DNA from: Sphingobacteriales bacterium
GTDB taxonomy: Bacteria; Bacteroidota; Bacteroidia; Chitinophagales; Chitinophagaceae
Assembly (NCBI GenBank): GCA_016185185.1
Contig: JACPOD010000072.1
Coordinates: forward strand, 1-41,049
DNA length: 41,049 nucleotides
Direction: 5' to 3'
Shown here: piece after piece, positions 8,374-15,957 of the stretch
Numbering within the stretch: position 1 is the first letter of the stretch
Layout of the letters: each line of letters opens with the position of its first letter
The notes under the pieces: model-generated
What the model was told of the DNA's origin: nothing
The model's database searches: none
What the model saw: the letters and a program-made list of their open reading frames with translations, nothing else
Position numbers and translations under genes: made by a program

Positions 8374-9325
8374 ATTTTGCAGCCGCTATTGGTGCAAAAG
8401 GTCCATACTTATGTTGCAGTTCAGAAAAACTATCCGCATAAGGCCCAAAAGGATGATCAATGGATTTCTTTTTGATGTCAGGCCAGTCCTGTGGAAATTT
8501 TATATCGGGTCTTGCTTGTAATGCAATATAAGCAGCAACATCCCACGCCTCTTCATCTGTAAGCTTTGGTTCTTTATAGGTAATGCCATAAGGCATATTA
8601 CATTTTATGAATCCTGCCAATTTACTGATGCGGAATAAACCAGCACCTGTATTATAACTGTGTTCACCCCAAAGCGGAGGATAAATATAGCCTGTAGAAT
8701 CCCATTCCATTTGTCCCTCACCATTCAAGCCATGGCATTTTTGGCAGGTAGCATCATAAACGAGTTTTCCTTTTACCGGATCGGCTGCCCTGGGTAAATA
8801 AGCCAGGTCTTTTGTTCCGGCTCCAATAGGTTTATTGCCATGCGGTACATTTTTCCCCAACCATTTTAAGTAGGCAACCATTGCCTGCATTTCTTTGGAA
8901 GTGCTGTCGATTGGTTTGCCATTCAAACTTCTTTGCATGCAATCATTTATTCTGAATTCAATGGATTCAACAATACCACTTCTTGGACGAAACGTTGGAT
9001 AGATGGATGCCACTGCAGAAAAACAATTGCCAAAGGGCTTGGTACCGGCTTCTATGTGACAGTTCTGGCAATTCATTCCGTTGGTGATAGCAGCAATTTT
9101 TCCTTTTGGTCCGAAATACCAGGCCGTATTTACTATTAATTCTTTTCCATAGCGTATGGCATTTCCCTCAGCATCATAAGGAACAGAATTGAGATCAGGA
9201 GCCTGCCATTCTTCAGATACCGGATTGTTTTTTTGCTCAAATGAAAAAATATCTTTACCGGCCACTACTGTAATTAGCAGAAAAAGCAAACAGGGAACCC
9301 AGTTGTATTTTACAAAGCTGACCAT
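8372..9325 (-). CDS. tsdA: dihaem cytochrome c, thiosulfate dehydrogenase (TsdA)-like
   Basis: 317-residue exported cytochrome with an N-terminal hydrophobic anchor or signal (residues ~9-23) and two haem c sites: CQNCH at 86-90 and CQKCH at 194-198. The first domain carries the TsdA-type stretch RINDCMQRSLNGKPI; Cys 129 there is the candidate unusual distal Cys ligand of haem 1 known in this family. In the second domain, Met 244 (NMPYG) is the likely distal ligand of haem 2. TsdA enzymes oxidise two thiosulfates to tetrathionate in the periplasm, or reduce tetrathionate. The exported DsrE-like proteins just downstream fit a sulfur role. Other small dihaem cytochromes share the general fold, so the direction and substrate remain uncertain. 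Confidence 0.78.
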   Translation of the reverse strand: MVSFVKYNWVPCLLFLLITVVAGKDIFSFEQKNNPVSEEWQAPDLNSVPYDAEGNAIRYGKELIVNTAWYFGPKGKIAAITNGMNCQNCHIEAGTKPFGNCFSAVASIYPTFRPRSGIVESIEFRINDCMQRSLNGKPIDSTSKEMQAMVAYLKWLGKNVPHGNKPIGAGTKDLAYLPRAADPVKGKLVYDATCQKCHGLNGEGQMEWDSTGYIYPPLWGEHSYNTGAGLFRISKLAGFIKCNMPYGITYKEPKLTDEEAWDVAAYIALQARPDIKFPQDWPDIKKKSIDHPFGPYADSFSELQHKYGPFAPIAAAK

Positions 9326-9405
9326 AGTTGGTTTCGATCTGAATCAAGTTACATTATTCTGTAATTAAACAATAAAAGAATAATCGTTTTAACTGAAACA
9401 CTGTT

Positions 9406-9413
9406 TATTTTTG
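9406..9413 (+). promoter_or_regulatory. candidate -7 element of rnhB
   Basis: TATTTTTG matches the Bacteroidota -7 consensus TAnnTTTG. No convincing TTG stands 19-23 bases upstream. A start of transcription near 9419 would exclude initiation further upstream and supports the TTG at 9425 as the rnhB start. Confidence 0.35.
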
Positions 9414-9424
9414 AAAAAAAATGT

Positions 9425-10021
9425 TTGCTGCAATTATTTTACCAGGATGAATTAACAGAAGCAGGTTGCGATGAAGCAGGGAGAGGTTGTCTTGCCGGCC
9501 CTGTGTTTGCAGCAGCTGTAGTACTGCCTCAAAAATTTTATCACCCCTTACTAAACGATTCAAAACAGGTAACAGAAAATAACAGAAATGAATTGCGTTT
9601 GTTTATTGAAGCAAATGCAACAGCACATGCTGTGGCTATGATTGATAATGATGAGATCGATAAAATAAATATTCTTAAAGCTTCATTTAAAGCGATGCAC
9701 CTGGCAATTGAAAAACTTGCCGTTAAACCACAACTATTGCTGATTGATGGGAACCGGTTTATAAAATACAAAAAGACACCGCATAAATGTATTATTAAAG
9801 GGGATGCGAAATTTGCTTCTATTGCGGCTGCCAGCATTTTAGCCAAAACGTATCGGGATGAATTTATGCTGAAACTTCATGCAGAATTTCCACATTATGG
9901 CTGGAACACGAATAAAGGCTACGGAACAGCAGGGCACAGGAAAGCCATTGAAAAGCATGGAATTTGTGGTTACCATCGTAAAACATTTGGTATTGTGTCT
10001 GACCAGGTTGAATTTTTTTAA
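9425..10021 (+). CDS. rnhB: ribonuclease HII
   Basis: Cytoplasmic endonuclease that cuts RNA in RNA-DNA hybrids and removes ribonucleotides misincorporated into DNA; 198 residues, normal length. The four metal-binding acidic residues are visible: Asp 16 and Glu 17 in GCDEAGRGCLAGPV, Asp 108 in LLLIDGN, and Asp 127 in KGDAKFASIAAASILAK. The start is a TTG: there is no ATG in frame, the protein then begins MLQLFYQDELTEAGCDEAGRG as expected, and a -7-like element lies immediately upstream. An out-of-frame ATG at 9421 follows a run of eight A, so a one-base error or slippage there would also give an in-frame ATG. Confidence 0.93.
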   Translation: MLQLFYQDELTEAGCDEAGRGCLAGPVFAAAVVLPQKFYHPLLNDSKQVTENNRNELRLFIEANATAHAVAMIDNDEIDKINILKASFKAMHLAIEKLAVKPQLLLIDGNRFIKYKKTPHKCIIKGDAKFASIAAASILAKTYRDEFMLKLHAEFPHYGWNTNKGYGTAGHRKAIEKHGICGYHRKTFGIVSDQVEFF

Positions 10022-10104
10022 TTTTTTTTGCTCCTTCGTTAAACCCGGTATATCAATTCACGTCTTAATTCCGTTATTAAAACTTGTAAACAAAAAACAT
10101 AACC

Positions 10105-10416
10105 ATGAAACTCAAATTTTTCTTTGCCACATTAATTTTAATCGCTTTTACAGCTACTTCTGCCAGTGCCCAGGTGCGTAAACATGCGCATAACCAGAGA
10201 GAACGTATCAAACAAGGAGTAAAAAGCGGGGAACTCACTAAAACAGAAGCTAAAAACTTAGCACAGGACCAAAAAGAAATTCACAAAGACATTAAAGAAG
10301 CAAAAAAAGACGATGGTAAAATCGATAAAGAAGAAAGAAAAGATATCCGTAAAGAAGAAAGAAAAGAAAGCCGTAAGATCTATCGTAAAAAACACAATGC
10401 AAGAGACAGGGGTTAA
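10105..10416 (+). CDS. small charged secreted protein
   Basis: 103-residue protein with a clear signal peptide (residues 1-23, ending SASAQ). The mature part is almost entirely charged and probably helical, rich in Lys, Glu, Asp and Arg, with no Cys. Two stretches share the pattern G-x-[LI]-[TD]-x-x-E (SGELTKTEAKNL and DGKIDKEERKDI), spaced like the second half of an EF-hand loop but lacking the first acidic positions. It ends with repeated ERK/EERK words. I do not recognise a characterised family; similar charged small exported proteins are common in Bacteroidota. It is followed by a strong terminator, so it is probably a single-gene transcript. Confidence 0.75.
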   Translation: MKLKFFFATLILIAFTATSASAQVRKHAHNQRERIKQGVKSGELTKTEAKNLAQDQKEIHKDIKEAKKDDGKIDKEERKDIRKEERKESRKIYRKKHNARDRG

Positions 10417-10443
10417 TTAATATTGAACCATATACATTTAGTC

Positions 10444-10469
10444 ATCCCGCTTAATTGCGGGATTTTTTT
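10444..10469 (+). terminator. rho-independent terminator
   Basis: A perfect 7-bp stem ATCCCGC (10444-10450) / GCGGGAT (10457-10463) with loop TTAATT is followed by a run of T. It ends the small charged protein gene; the T-run overlaps the stop codon of the convergent Sua5-family gene. Confidence 0.85.
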
Positions 10470-11076
10470 ATTCTGTCCATTCTCCCAACCCCTCTCTTAT
10501 CACTACCGGCATATCATCTGTACAATCTATAATGGTGGAAGGTATGATGCCTCCTATGCCGCCATCTACTACAATATCTACCAGGTTTTTAAACTTTTCA
10601 TAAATCCATTCCGGATCAGTATATTCTTCAATCATTTCGCCGGGTAAAGAAGCACTTAATATGGGATGCCCCAGTTGCGCTACAATTGTTTGTGTAATAG
10701 TATTGGCAGGTACCCGTAAACCAATTGTATTTTTTTTGCTCTTTAAAATTTTAGGCACGTCTTTACCGGCGGGTAAAATAAAAGTATATGGACCGGGTAA
10801 GTAACTCTTTAATAAACGAAAGATGGGTGTAGAAACAGGTTTGGTATACTTGCTTAAATCAGATAAGTTGTGACAGATAAAGGATAATTGAGCTTTGGAG
10901 GGCTCTACATTTTTAATATGACAAATGCGTTCAATAGCTTTTGGCTGAAAGATGTCGCCCCCTAAACCGTAGATGGTGTCTGTTGGATAAATAATAATTC
11001 CCCCATTTAAGAGGCAATCAGCAATTACTTTTAATTGCCTGGGTTGCGGGTTTTGAGGATGAAGATGGAGTAGCAT
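10468..11076 (-). CDS. Sua5/YciO/YrdC-family protein (YciO type)
   Basis: 202-residue single-domain YrdC-fold protein. Family members bind threonine, bicarbonate and ATP to make threonylcarbamoyl-AMP for the t6A modification of tRNA. The start LHPQNPQPRQL, the motif IIIYPTDTIYGLG, the segment ERICHIKN, SFICHNLSDLSKY, PGPYTFILPAG and TIGLRVPAN closely follow E. coli YciO rather than TsaC/YrdC. The Lys-x-Arg motif expected after the first helix in TsaC is replaced by NVEPSKAQ, as in YciO. Whether YciO-type proteins are the cell's main t6A enzyme is uncertain; a second TsaC/Sua5 gene elsewhere would settle it. Confidence 0.85.
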   Translation of the reverse strand: MLLHLHPQNPQPRQLKVIADCLLNGGIIIYPTDTIYGLGGDIFQPKAIERICHIKNVEPSKAQLSFICHNLSDLSKYTKPVSTPIFRLLKSYLPGPYTFILPAGKDVPKILKSKKNTIGLRVPANTITQTIVAQLGHPILSASLPGEMIEEYTDPEWIYEKFKNLVDIVVDGGIGGIIPSTIIDCTDDMPVVIREGLGEWTE

Positions 11077-11140
11077 ACCGGTATAAAAGTAAAACTAAAT
11101 CAATGAAAAGCTGATGATATGAAATACGTTTTAAATTTGT

Positions 11141-11155
11141 TGTCAATTTTTGACA
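11141..11155. repeat. short inverted repeat between divergent genes
   Basis: TGTCAA (11141-11146), TTT, TTGACA (11150-11155) form a perfect 6-bp inverted repeat in the 125-base gap between the Sua5-family gene (minus) and the cupin gene (plus). It could be an operator or chance in AT-rich DNA. Confidence 0.3.
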
Positions 11156-11201
11156 TTTCAAATTACCTGGGTTTTTATCTTTATAATTTAGTTTTATAAT
11201 T

Positions 11202-12110
11202 ATGCAGTTAACACCGGTTGACAGGTTTGATACCATTTCTGCTGAAGACTTTCAGCAACAATACTACTATTCAAACAAGCCAGTTGTTTTAAGAAACTTA
11301 TCTCATAAATGGCCGGCATATCAAAAATGGAGCTGGGATTATTTTATTGATATTGTTGGCAACAAAGAAGTAGGGGTATATAATAATATTAAAAGCGATG
11401 CGTATACACCGATCAATAAAGCAGATGGATACATGAAGTTTGGGGATTACCTGCAACAGGTGCGAAAAGGGCCGTTACAACTCCGCATTTTTCTTTTTAA
11501 TATTTTTCAGCATGCTCCGCAAATTATCAGGGATTTTACCTGGCCTGATGACCTGATGAAGGGATTTGTAAAAAAATTCCCGATGTTATTTGTGGGTGGT
11601 GCCGGCTCTGTTACACATATGCATTATGACATAGACATGTCGCACATTCTTCATACTCAGTTTACCGGCAGAAAAAGAGTATTGCTTTTCCCTTACGAAG
11701 AAAGATCTAAGCTTTATCACAAGCCCTGGGAAGTATTGTGTATTCCTAATTTTGCTAACTACCACGAGCAATTTGATTATAATAGTTTTCCGGCAACCAA
11801 ACTCGCCAATGGGTTTGAAACTATCCTGGAACATGGGGATACACTTTTTATGCCTGCCGGTTACTGGCATCATATGGAGTATATTGATAGTGGTTTTGCA
11901 ATGAGTTTAAGAGCATTACAATCTTCACTCCCCGGGAAAATAAATGGCGTATGGCGTCTTTTAGGAATGCGAAACATTGATACGCTTATGAAAAAAACAG
12001 CGCCTGAATGGTGGTATAATTATAAAAAGGAGAAAAGTTTTTCCGCTGCAAAAAAGGAATTGGATAAAGCTTCTGTATTAGAAAATAGTCAGGGGAATTT
12101 TATTTTTTGA
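11202..12110 (+). CDS. JmjC-like cupin (cupin_8) protein, putative 2-oxoglutarate oxygenase
   Basis: 302-residue protein of the cupin_8/JmjC-like group, to which several Fe(II)/2-oxoglutarate protein hydroxylases belong. The N-terminal part NKPVVLRNLSHKWPAYQKWSWDYF is typical. The iron-binding facial triad is visible as His 141-x-Asp 143 in THMHYDIDMSHI, with the distal His 223 or 224 in MPAGYWHHMEY near the end of the double-stranded beta-helix (DTLFMPAGYWHH). The last 60 residues are basic and helical. Substrate unknown; ribosomal proteins and tRNA are precedents in the wider family, but nothing here points to one. No signal peptide, so presumably cytoplasmic. Confidence 0.82.
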   Translation: MQLTPVDRFDTISAEDFQQQYYYSNKPVVLRNLSHKWPAYQKWSWDYFIDIVGNKEVGVYNNIKSDAYTPINKADGYMKFGDYLQQVRKGPLQLRIFLFNIFQHAPQIIRDFTWPDDLMKGFVKKFPMLFVGGAGSVTHMHYDIDMSHILHTQFTGRKRVLLFPYEERSKLYHKPWEVLCIPNFANYHEQFDYNSFPATKLANGFETILEHGDTLFMPAGYWHHMEYIDSGFAMSLRALQSSLPGKINGVWRLLGMRNIDTLMKKTAPEWWYNYKKEKSFSAAKKELDKASVLENSQGNFIF

Positions 12111-12231
12111 TAGTATAAAGTTTGTAAATTTCAAAAGGAGCGATTACTTTTAACATGTTGCGCACCCGCCGATTCTCCAATCTCCCATTCATTAACCACC
12201 AATCTCCGTATAATACAGAACATTCTAATTA

Positions 12232-12810
12232 ATGAGTTTAATGAATTGGAAATTTAAATACTGCTGTTGTATAAAAATCTTGTTTTTATTTATCATACTG
12301 TTTGTACAGAATGTTGTTTATAGCCAGCATGCTAATAATAACGCAAGTATTAATTGTTTTCAAAACATTTCGCTCATTAAACAGGGCGACCATGTTATTG
12401 TTTCGTGGACTATAAATTCTTTTTTGCAGGATGGATACTATGAAATTGAACGGGCCGAAAGAAATATGATCTTTAAAACGGTGGGAATTTTATTCCCGGA
12501 TAATAAAATTTCTTCTTCCGATAGTTTTATTTTTAAGGACAAGATATTGAAACACGGTAAAAACAGTACTTTTTATTACAGGATAAAACAAATAAAGCCC
12601 GATGGTAAAATGATATTGAGTTTTATAAAATCACTGACTGTTGAAGCCCTGTTCCGAAATGGACTACCAGTATTTAACATTACTAGTATAAAGGACTACA
12701 CTTACTATGAGAAAAAACATTTTCTAATGGACGAAAATAACAACAACGTGGCAGGAATTTTGAGGAATATATTTGTAAGTATCAATAAAAAATATAGCAT
12801 ATCAACATAA
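12232..12810 (+). CDS. small secreted Fn3-like protein without sorting domain
   Basis: 192 residues with an N-terminal hydrophobic signal (residues ~10-31, preceded by KYCCCIK and ending VVYSQ). The central part (about 45-135) reads like the Fn3-like repeat of Bacteroidota surface proteins: VIVSWTINSFLQDGYYEIERA, a variable loop, then FYYRIKQIKPDGKMILSFIKS. The same word order (W-x-T...YEIQR...YYRIKQ...) occurs in the three T9SS proteins 2-7 kb downstream. Where those continue into YPNP and a sorting domain, this one reads LPVFNITSIKDY and ends without it, so it may be periplasmic, or a decayed relative. A second start at 12241 (MNWKFK) is possible. Followed by a terminator. Confidence 0.65.
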   Translation: MSLMNWKFKYCCCIKILFLFIILFVQNVVYSQHANNNASINCFQNISLIKQGDHVIVSWTINSFLQDGYYEIERAERNMIFKTVGILFPDNKISSSDSFIFKDKILKHGKNSTFYYRIKQIKPDGKMILSFIKSLTVEALFRNGLPVFNITSIKDYTYYEKKHFLMDENNNNVAGILRNIFVSINKKYSIST

Positions 12811-12830
12811 AAAATTTTGTGGTTTCAGAG

Positions 12831-12871
12831 GTAAGCAAAGGGCTCCGATTTCTATCGGGGCCTTACTTTTT
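12831..12871 (+). terminator. rho-independent terminator
   Basis: Stem GGCTCCGAT (12841-12849) / ATCGGGGCC (12854-12862) with one G-U pair and loop TTCT, followed by TTACTTTTT. GTAAG at 12831-12835 could pair further with CTTAC at 12862-12866. Confidence 0.7.
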
Positions 12872-12884
12872 GACGTTCATAAAT

Positions 12885-12912
12885 AAAAAAACCCCTGCGG
12901 CCTGCAGAGGTT
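12885..12912 (-). terminator. rho-independent terminator after korB
   Basis: On the minus strand AACCTCTGC / GCAGGGGTT (12904-12912 and 12890-12898 on plus) form a 9-bp stem with one G-U pair and a 5-base loop, followed by a run of T (A-run 12885-12890 on plus). It lies about 20 bases past the korB stop. Confidence 0.75.
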
Positions 12913-12931
12913 TGAAATAACTAAAGGCAAT

Positions 12932-13960
12932 TTATTTTATTATCCAGTTTTCGTTTCCTTTAAGTAGTTTATCTAAATTGCCCTTTCCTTTGGTTGCTTG
13001 TATTTCTTCAATTTGCATACGCATTACATCTTCGTAACAAGCTCTTTCAGTTTCATAAAACACCCCAAAAGGCCTTGGAAGATGTCCTTCATTTTTTGGG
13101 TTATCAAACAGTCTGACTAATATTTGTGCTTTGTAGAAATCCCTTTCATCATGCACCCATAAATCATCTGCAGAAGCCCCATTATTCAAATCAACAACAA
13201 CTGGGGTGAACCCATTCAGTTTAATGCCTTTATTTTTAGCGGCACCAAATATCAGCGGTTTCCCATTTTCCAGGAAAAGTGTTTCCTCCATTTTTGACCC
13301 CTTCTCCGTAAATATTTCGAAAGCACCATCATTAAAAATGTTACAATTCTGATATATTTCAAGGAAAGAAGCACCTTTATGATTATTAGCACGGGTAAGC
13401 ATTTCCTGCAGGTGTTTGGGATCACGATCCATACTTCTTGCAACAAAAGTAGCGTCTGCACCCATCGCCAATGCTAATGGGTTAAATGGATGATCAATAC
13501 TTCCAAAAGGAGTGGATTTGGTTATTTTATGTTCTTCTGATGTTGGAGAATACTGTCCTTTTGTTAAACCATATATCTGGTTATTGAAGAGGAGTATATT
13601 GATATCAAAATTCCTGCGAAGCAGATGAATGGTGTGGTTACCACCAATACTTAAACTATCTCCATCACCAGAAACTACCCACACACTCAGCTCAGGTCTT
13701 GAGGCCTTTAACCCCGATGCGATAGCGGTAGCTCTTCCATGAATTGAATGCATACCATATGTATTCATATAATATGGGAAGCGACTGCTGCAACCAATAC
13801 CTGAAACAATGACAATATTTTCTCTGGGAACACCAATAGAAGGCATGATTTTTTGCACCTGGGCCAAAATAGAATAATCACCACAACCGGGGCACCAGCG
13901 TACTTCCTGATCGGTTTGAAAATCTTTTGCGGTTAACGGAACTGTTGTTACCTGGGACAT
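12932..13960 (-). CDS. korB: 2-oxoacid:ferredoxin oxidoreductase, beta subunit
   Basis: TPP- and [4Fe-4S]-binding subunit of a 2-oxoglutarate (or other 2-oxoacid):ferredoxin oxidoreductase, which decarboxylates 2-oxoglutarate to succinyl-CoA with ferredoxin as acceptor. 342 residues. Cluster ligands: Cys 23 and Cys 26 (WCPGCGDY), Cys 57 (GIGCSSR) and Cys 206 (YQNCNIF). TPP/Mg binding: GDGD at 98-101 and NNQIYGLTKGQYSPT at 126-140. The catalytic partner, the alpha/gamma subunit KorA, is normally the adjacent upstream gene in Bacteroidota; here the upstream position is taken by an unrelated AhpD-like gene, and no KorA is in the window. Confidence 0.92.
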   Translation of the reverse strand: MSQVTTVPLTAKDFQTDQEVRWCPGCGDYSILAQVQKIMPSIGVPRENIVIVSGIGCSSRFPYYMNTYGMHSIHGRATAIASGLKASRPELSVWVVSGDGDSLSIGGNHTIHLLRRNFDINILLFNNQIYGLTKGQYSPTSEEHKITKSTPFGSIDHPFNPLALAMGADATFVARSMDRDPKHLQEMLTRANNHKGASFLEIYQNCNIFNDGAFEIFTEKGSKMEETLFLENGKPLIFGAAKNKGIKLNGFTPVVVDLNNGASADDLWVHDERDFYKAQILVRLFDNPKNEGHLPRPFGVFYETERACYEDVMRMQIEEIQATKGKGNLDKLLKGNENWIIK

Positions 13961-14027
13961 GAATTAAAAGTTATTTTTCTTTTTTTGAGTGTTCAAATTT
14001 CGTTATAAATCAGCAATAAAAGCAAAA

Positions 14028-14375
14028 TCATTTTTCCTGATTTTGTAACTCTTCCCAATATTCAGCTGCACGGCGGGTGTGGGGTATAACAATGGTGCCA
14101 CCCACTATATTAGCAACAGCAAAAACTTCATAGATTTCTTCTGTATTTATTCCCAGTTCATATGATTTTCCCAAATGATATTTTATACAATCGTCGCAAC
14201 GCAGCACCATGCTGGCCACTAAACCCAGCATTTCCTTTGTTTTTTTATCAAGCGCACCAGTTTCATATGTGTTGGTATCCAAATTCCATAAACGCTTCAT
14301 TACCAAATTATTATTGCTTAATATTACCTCGTTCATTTTTTGCCTGTAGTCATTAAAATCGGTTATAAGTGACAT
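14028..14375 (-). CDS. carboxymuconolactone decarboxylase / AhpD-like protein
   Basis: 115-residue all-helical protein of the CMD/AhpD family. The redox motif is Cys 60-x-x-Cys 63 (LRCDDCIKYHL) with the nearby conserved His 67, and the C-terminal half carries the expected EIYEVFAVANIVGGTIVIPHTRRA. AhpD-type members reduce peroxiredoxins or act as general disulfide reductases; true decarboxylases lack the CxxC, so a thiol-redox role is more likely. It lies 67 bases upstream of korB on the same strand and may be co-transcribed, possibly protecting the oxygen-sensitive oxidoreductase; that link is inference. Confidence 0.85.
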   Translation of the reverse strand: MSLITDFNDYRQKMNEVILSNNNLVMKRLWNLDTNTYETGALDKKTKEMLGLVASMVLRCDDCIKYHLGKSYELGINTEEIYEVFAVANIVGGTIVIPHTRRAAEYWEELQNQEK

Positions 14376-14430
14376 TTTTACGTTTTTTGAAAGAATTATT
14401 AATTAGAGATTAAAATATTATTTTAAACGC

Positions 14431-14461
14431 TTGAATCTACGGAAATTAAAATATATTTTTG
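14431..14461 (+). promoter_or_regulatory. promoter of first T9SS paralogue
   Basis: TTG (14431-14433), 20 bases, TATTTTTG (14454-14461): a full match to the Bacteroidota consensus TTG-N20-TAnnTTTG. Transcription would start near 14468, giving a leader of roughly 140 bases before the ATG at 14611. The word TACTACTTA just after the -7 box also follows the -7 box of the second paralogue. Confidence 0.65.
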
Positions 14462-14610
14462 CATACTACTACTTAATAAATCCACCCTGTTTATAAGCCG
14501 CCTATAGAGTCCAGCTTTCCATTGTTTTGCTATTGAGTCCCTTTTATCCGTGCAAAGATCTGTATTCACATCCGTGAAATCCGCTTTTATTTACCTTCTG
14601 GAATCAGGAA

Positions 14611-15834
14611 ATGATGAAAAAATATCTATTAGTAACTTCCCTTTTATTGCTATCCTTTCTAACAAAGGCGCAAATAAATTTTGCTGCTACTTTATTTTAT
14701 AACAGTACTTCATCGCCCAATCCTACTATTACCGTTAGTTACTATATCCAAAATCCATCTGGTGCTAATCCCAATATAGACATAGCGGCTATTTCATTTA
14801 GTATTCAATATTCGTCAAAGGTTTCTGTTAAATCAACCACATTTTTGCCCGGAGGAAATGGGACTTACTTAGATGCAGCTGACTACATAGCAGGTTACCA
14901 GGATGCAACGACTACCAGCACACGTACTGCTTTTTCAAATACTAAATCATATACTGTTTTAAACTATGTTAGGTCAACCAATTTATGCTCCAATTTAATT
15001 AGTGTCCCCAACAACTCTTTTATTCCAATTTATCAAATTGTTTTTGAAATAACTGCAGCCAATGCAGCCAGTTACGACTTTGTAACCTCAACAAATTCAA
15101 ATTATATAGGTGAATTTAATAGCGGGATTTCAGATCCAACGAATACATCAAAAGAAATATTAATCGTTCCGTCAGCACAATTTGATCAGGCTGGTAATTC
15201 CCAATCCTGCAAGGACGATAAATTTAGCCTGACAGGTATTTCAGATTTACCTACGCCCAATCAGTTCTATAACACCAATGCCCCCTTATCGGTAAAATGG
15301 CTTTCATTTGATGTTGTCAAACAAAATGGCAACAAGGCAAGCATAATTTGGCAAACAGCATCGGAAACCAATAATAAAGGGTTTGAAATTCAACGAAAAA
15401 CCAATGGACAATTTGAAAACATTGGATATGTTTCTTCCAGTGCAATCAATGGTAACAGTTCCAGAACTTTAGCTTACGGTTTTACAGATAATAATTTACC
15501 TGAAAATGTTACGGCATACTATCGTATAAAACAAATTGGGCTTGAAAAATCAGAAACATATAGTGAGATAAAAGCCATAAAAAATAACAGTAAATCACTT
15601 CAAATACTTGTTTATCCCAATCCCAATAATGGGAATGTAAATGTAATACTGCCGGGAAATATTAAGGATGTTTCAATTATTTTGCTGGACTATTCCGGAA
15701 AACAAATACGAAAATGGGATAATTTAATTAGCCCTGCGCTAAAACTAAGTAACCTTACAAAAGGGGTTTATTTACTCCAGGTTTATAATAGTCAAACAGG
15801 AGAGAAATCTGTAGAAAAAATAACTGTTTTATAA
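14611..15834 (+). CDS. T9SS cargo protein, paralogue 1
   Basis: 407-residue secreted protein. A signal peptide ends at about residue 21 (FLTKAQ). An N-terminal beta-rich domain (about 22-215) follows, with the words ATLFYNST, YYIQN, RSTNLC, NYIGEF and FDQAG shared with paralogue 2. Then comes an Fn3-like domain (about 225-325; LSVKWLSFDVVKQNGNKASIIWQTASETNNKGFEIQRK ... YYRIKQI), and from residue 330 a type A T9SS sorting domain (LQILVYPNPNNGNVNVILPG ... GVYLLQVYNSQTGEKSVEKITVL). The sorting domain directs export across the outer membrane and surface anchoring by type IX secretion. Two conserved Cys (in RSTNLC and in NSQSC) may form a disulfide. AGGAA just precedes the ATG. The function of the N-terminal domain is unknown; it is not an enzyme I recognise. 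Confidence 0.85.
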   Translation: MMKKYLLVTSLLLLSFLTKAQINFAATLFYNSTSSPNPTITVSYYIQNPSGANPNIDIAAISFSIQYSSKVSVKSTTFLPGGNGTYLDAADYIAGYQDATTTSTRTAFSNTKSYTVLNYVRSTNLCSNLISVPNNSFIPIYQIVFEITAANAASYDFVTSTNSNYIGEFNSGISDPTNTSKEILIVPSAQFDQAGNSQSCKDDKFSLTGISDLPTPNQFYNTNAPLSVKWLSFDVVKQNGNKASIIWQTASETNNKGFEIQRKTNGQFENIGYVSSSAINGNSSRTLAYGFTDNNLPENVTAYYRIKQIGLEKSETYSEIKAIKNNSKSLQILVYPNPNNGNVNVILPGNIKDVSIILLDYSGKQIRKWDNLISPALKLSNLTKGVYLLQVYNSQTGEKSVEKITVL

Positions 15835-15957
15835 AATATAATAAGTTTACTTTTTACCTTAATTGTAATTCTACGATTCCAGTAGCTATCATTGAAATAT
15901 TTCTATTTGCTTAATTGTTATTATGCAAAGAAATAGGTATATTTAGTATCTGCTTAA

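Noticed and set aside
11018..11236. 72-codon minus-strand frame overlapping the start of the cupin gene
   Set aside because: It overlaps two real genes out of frame and has no recognisable features.
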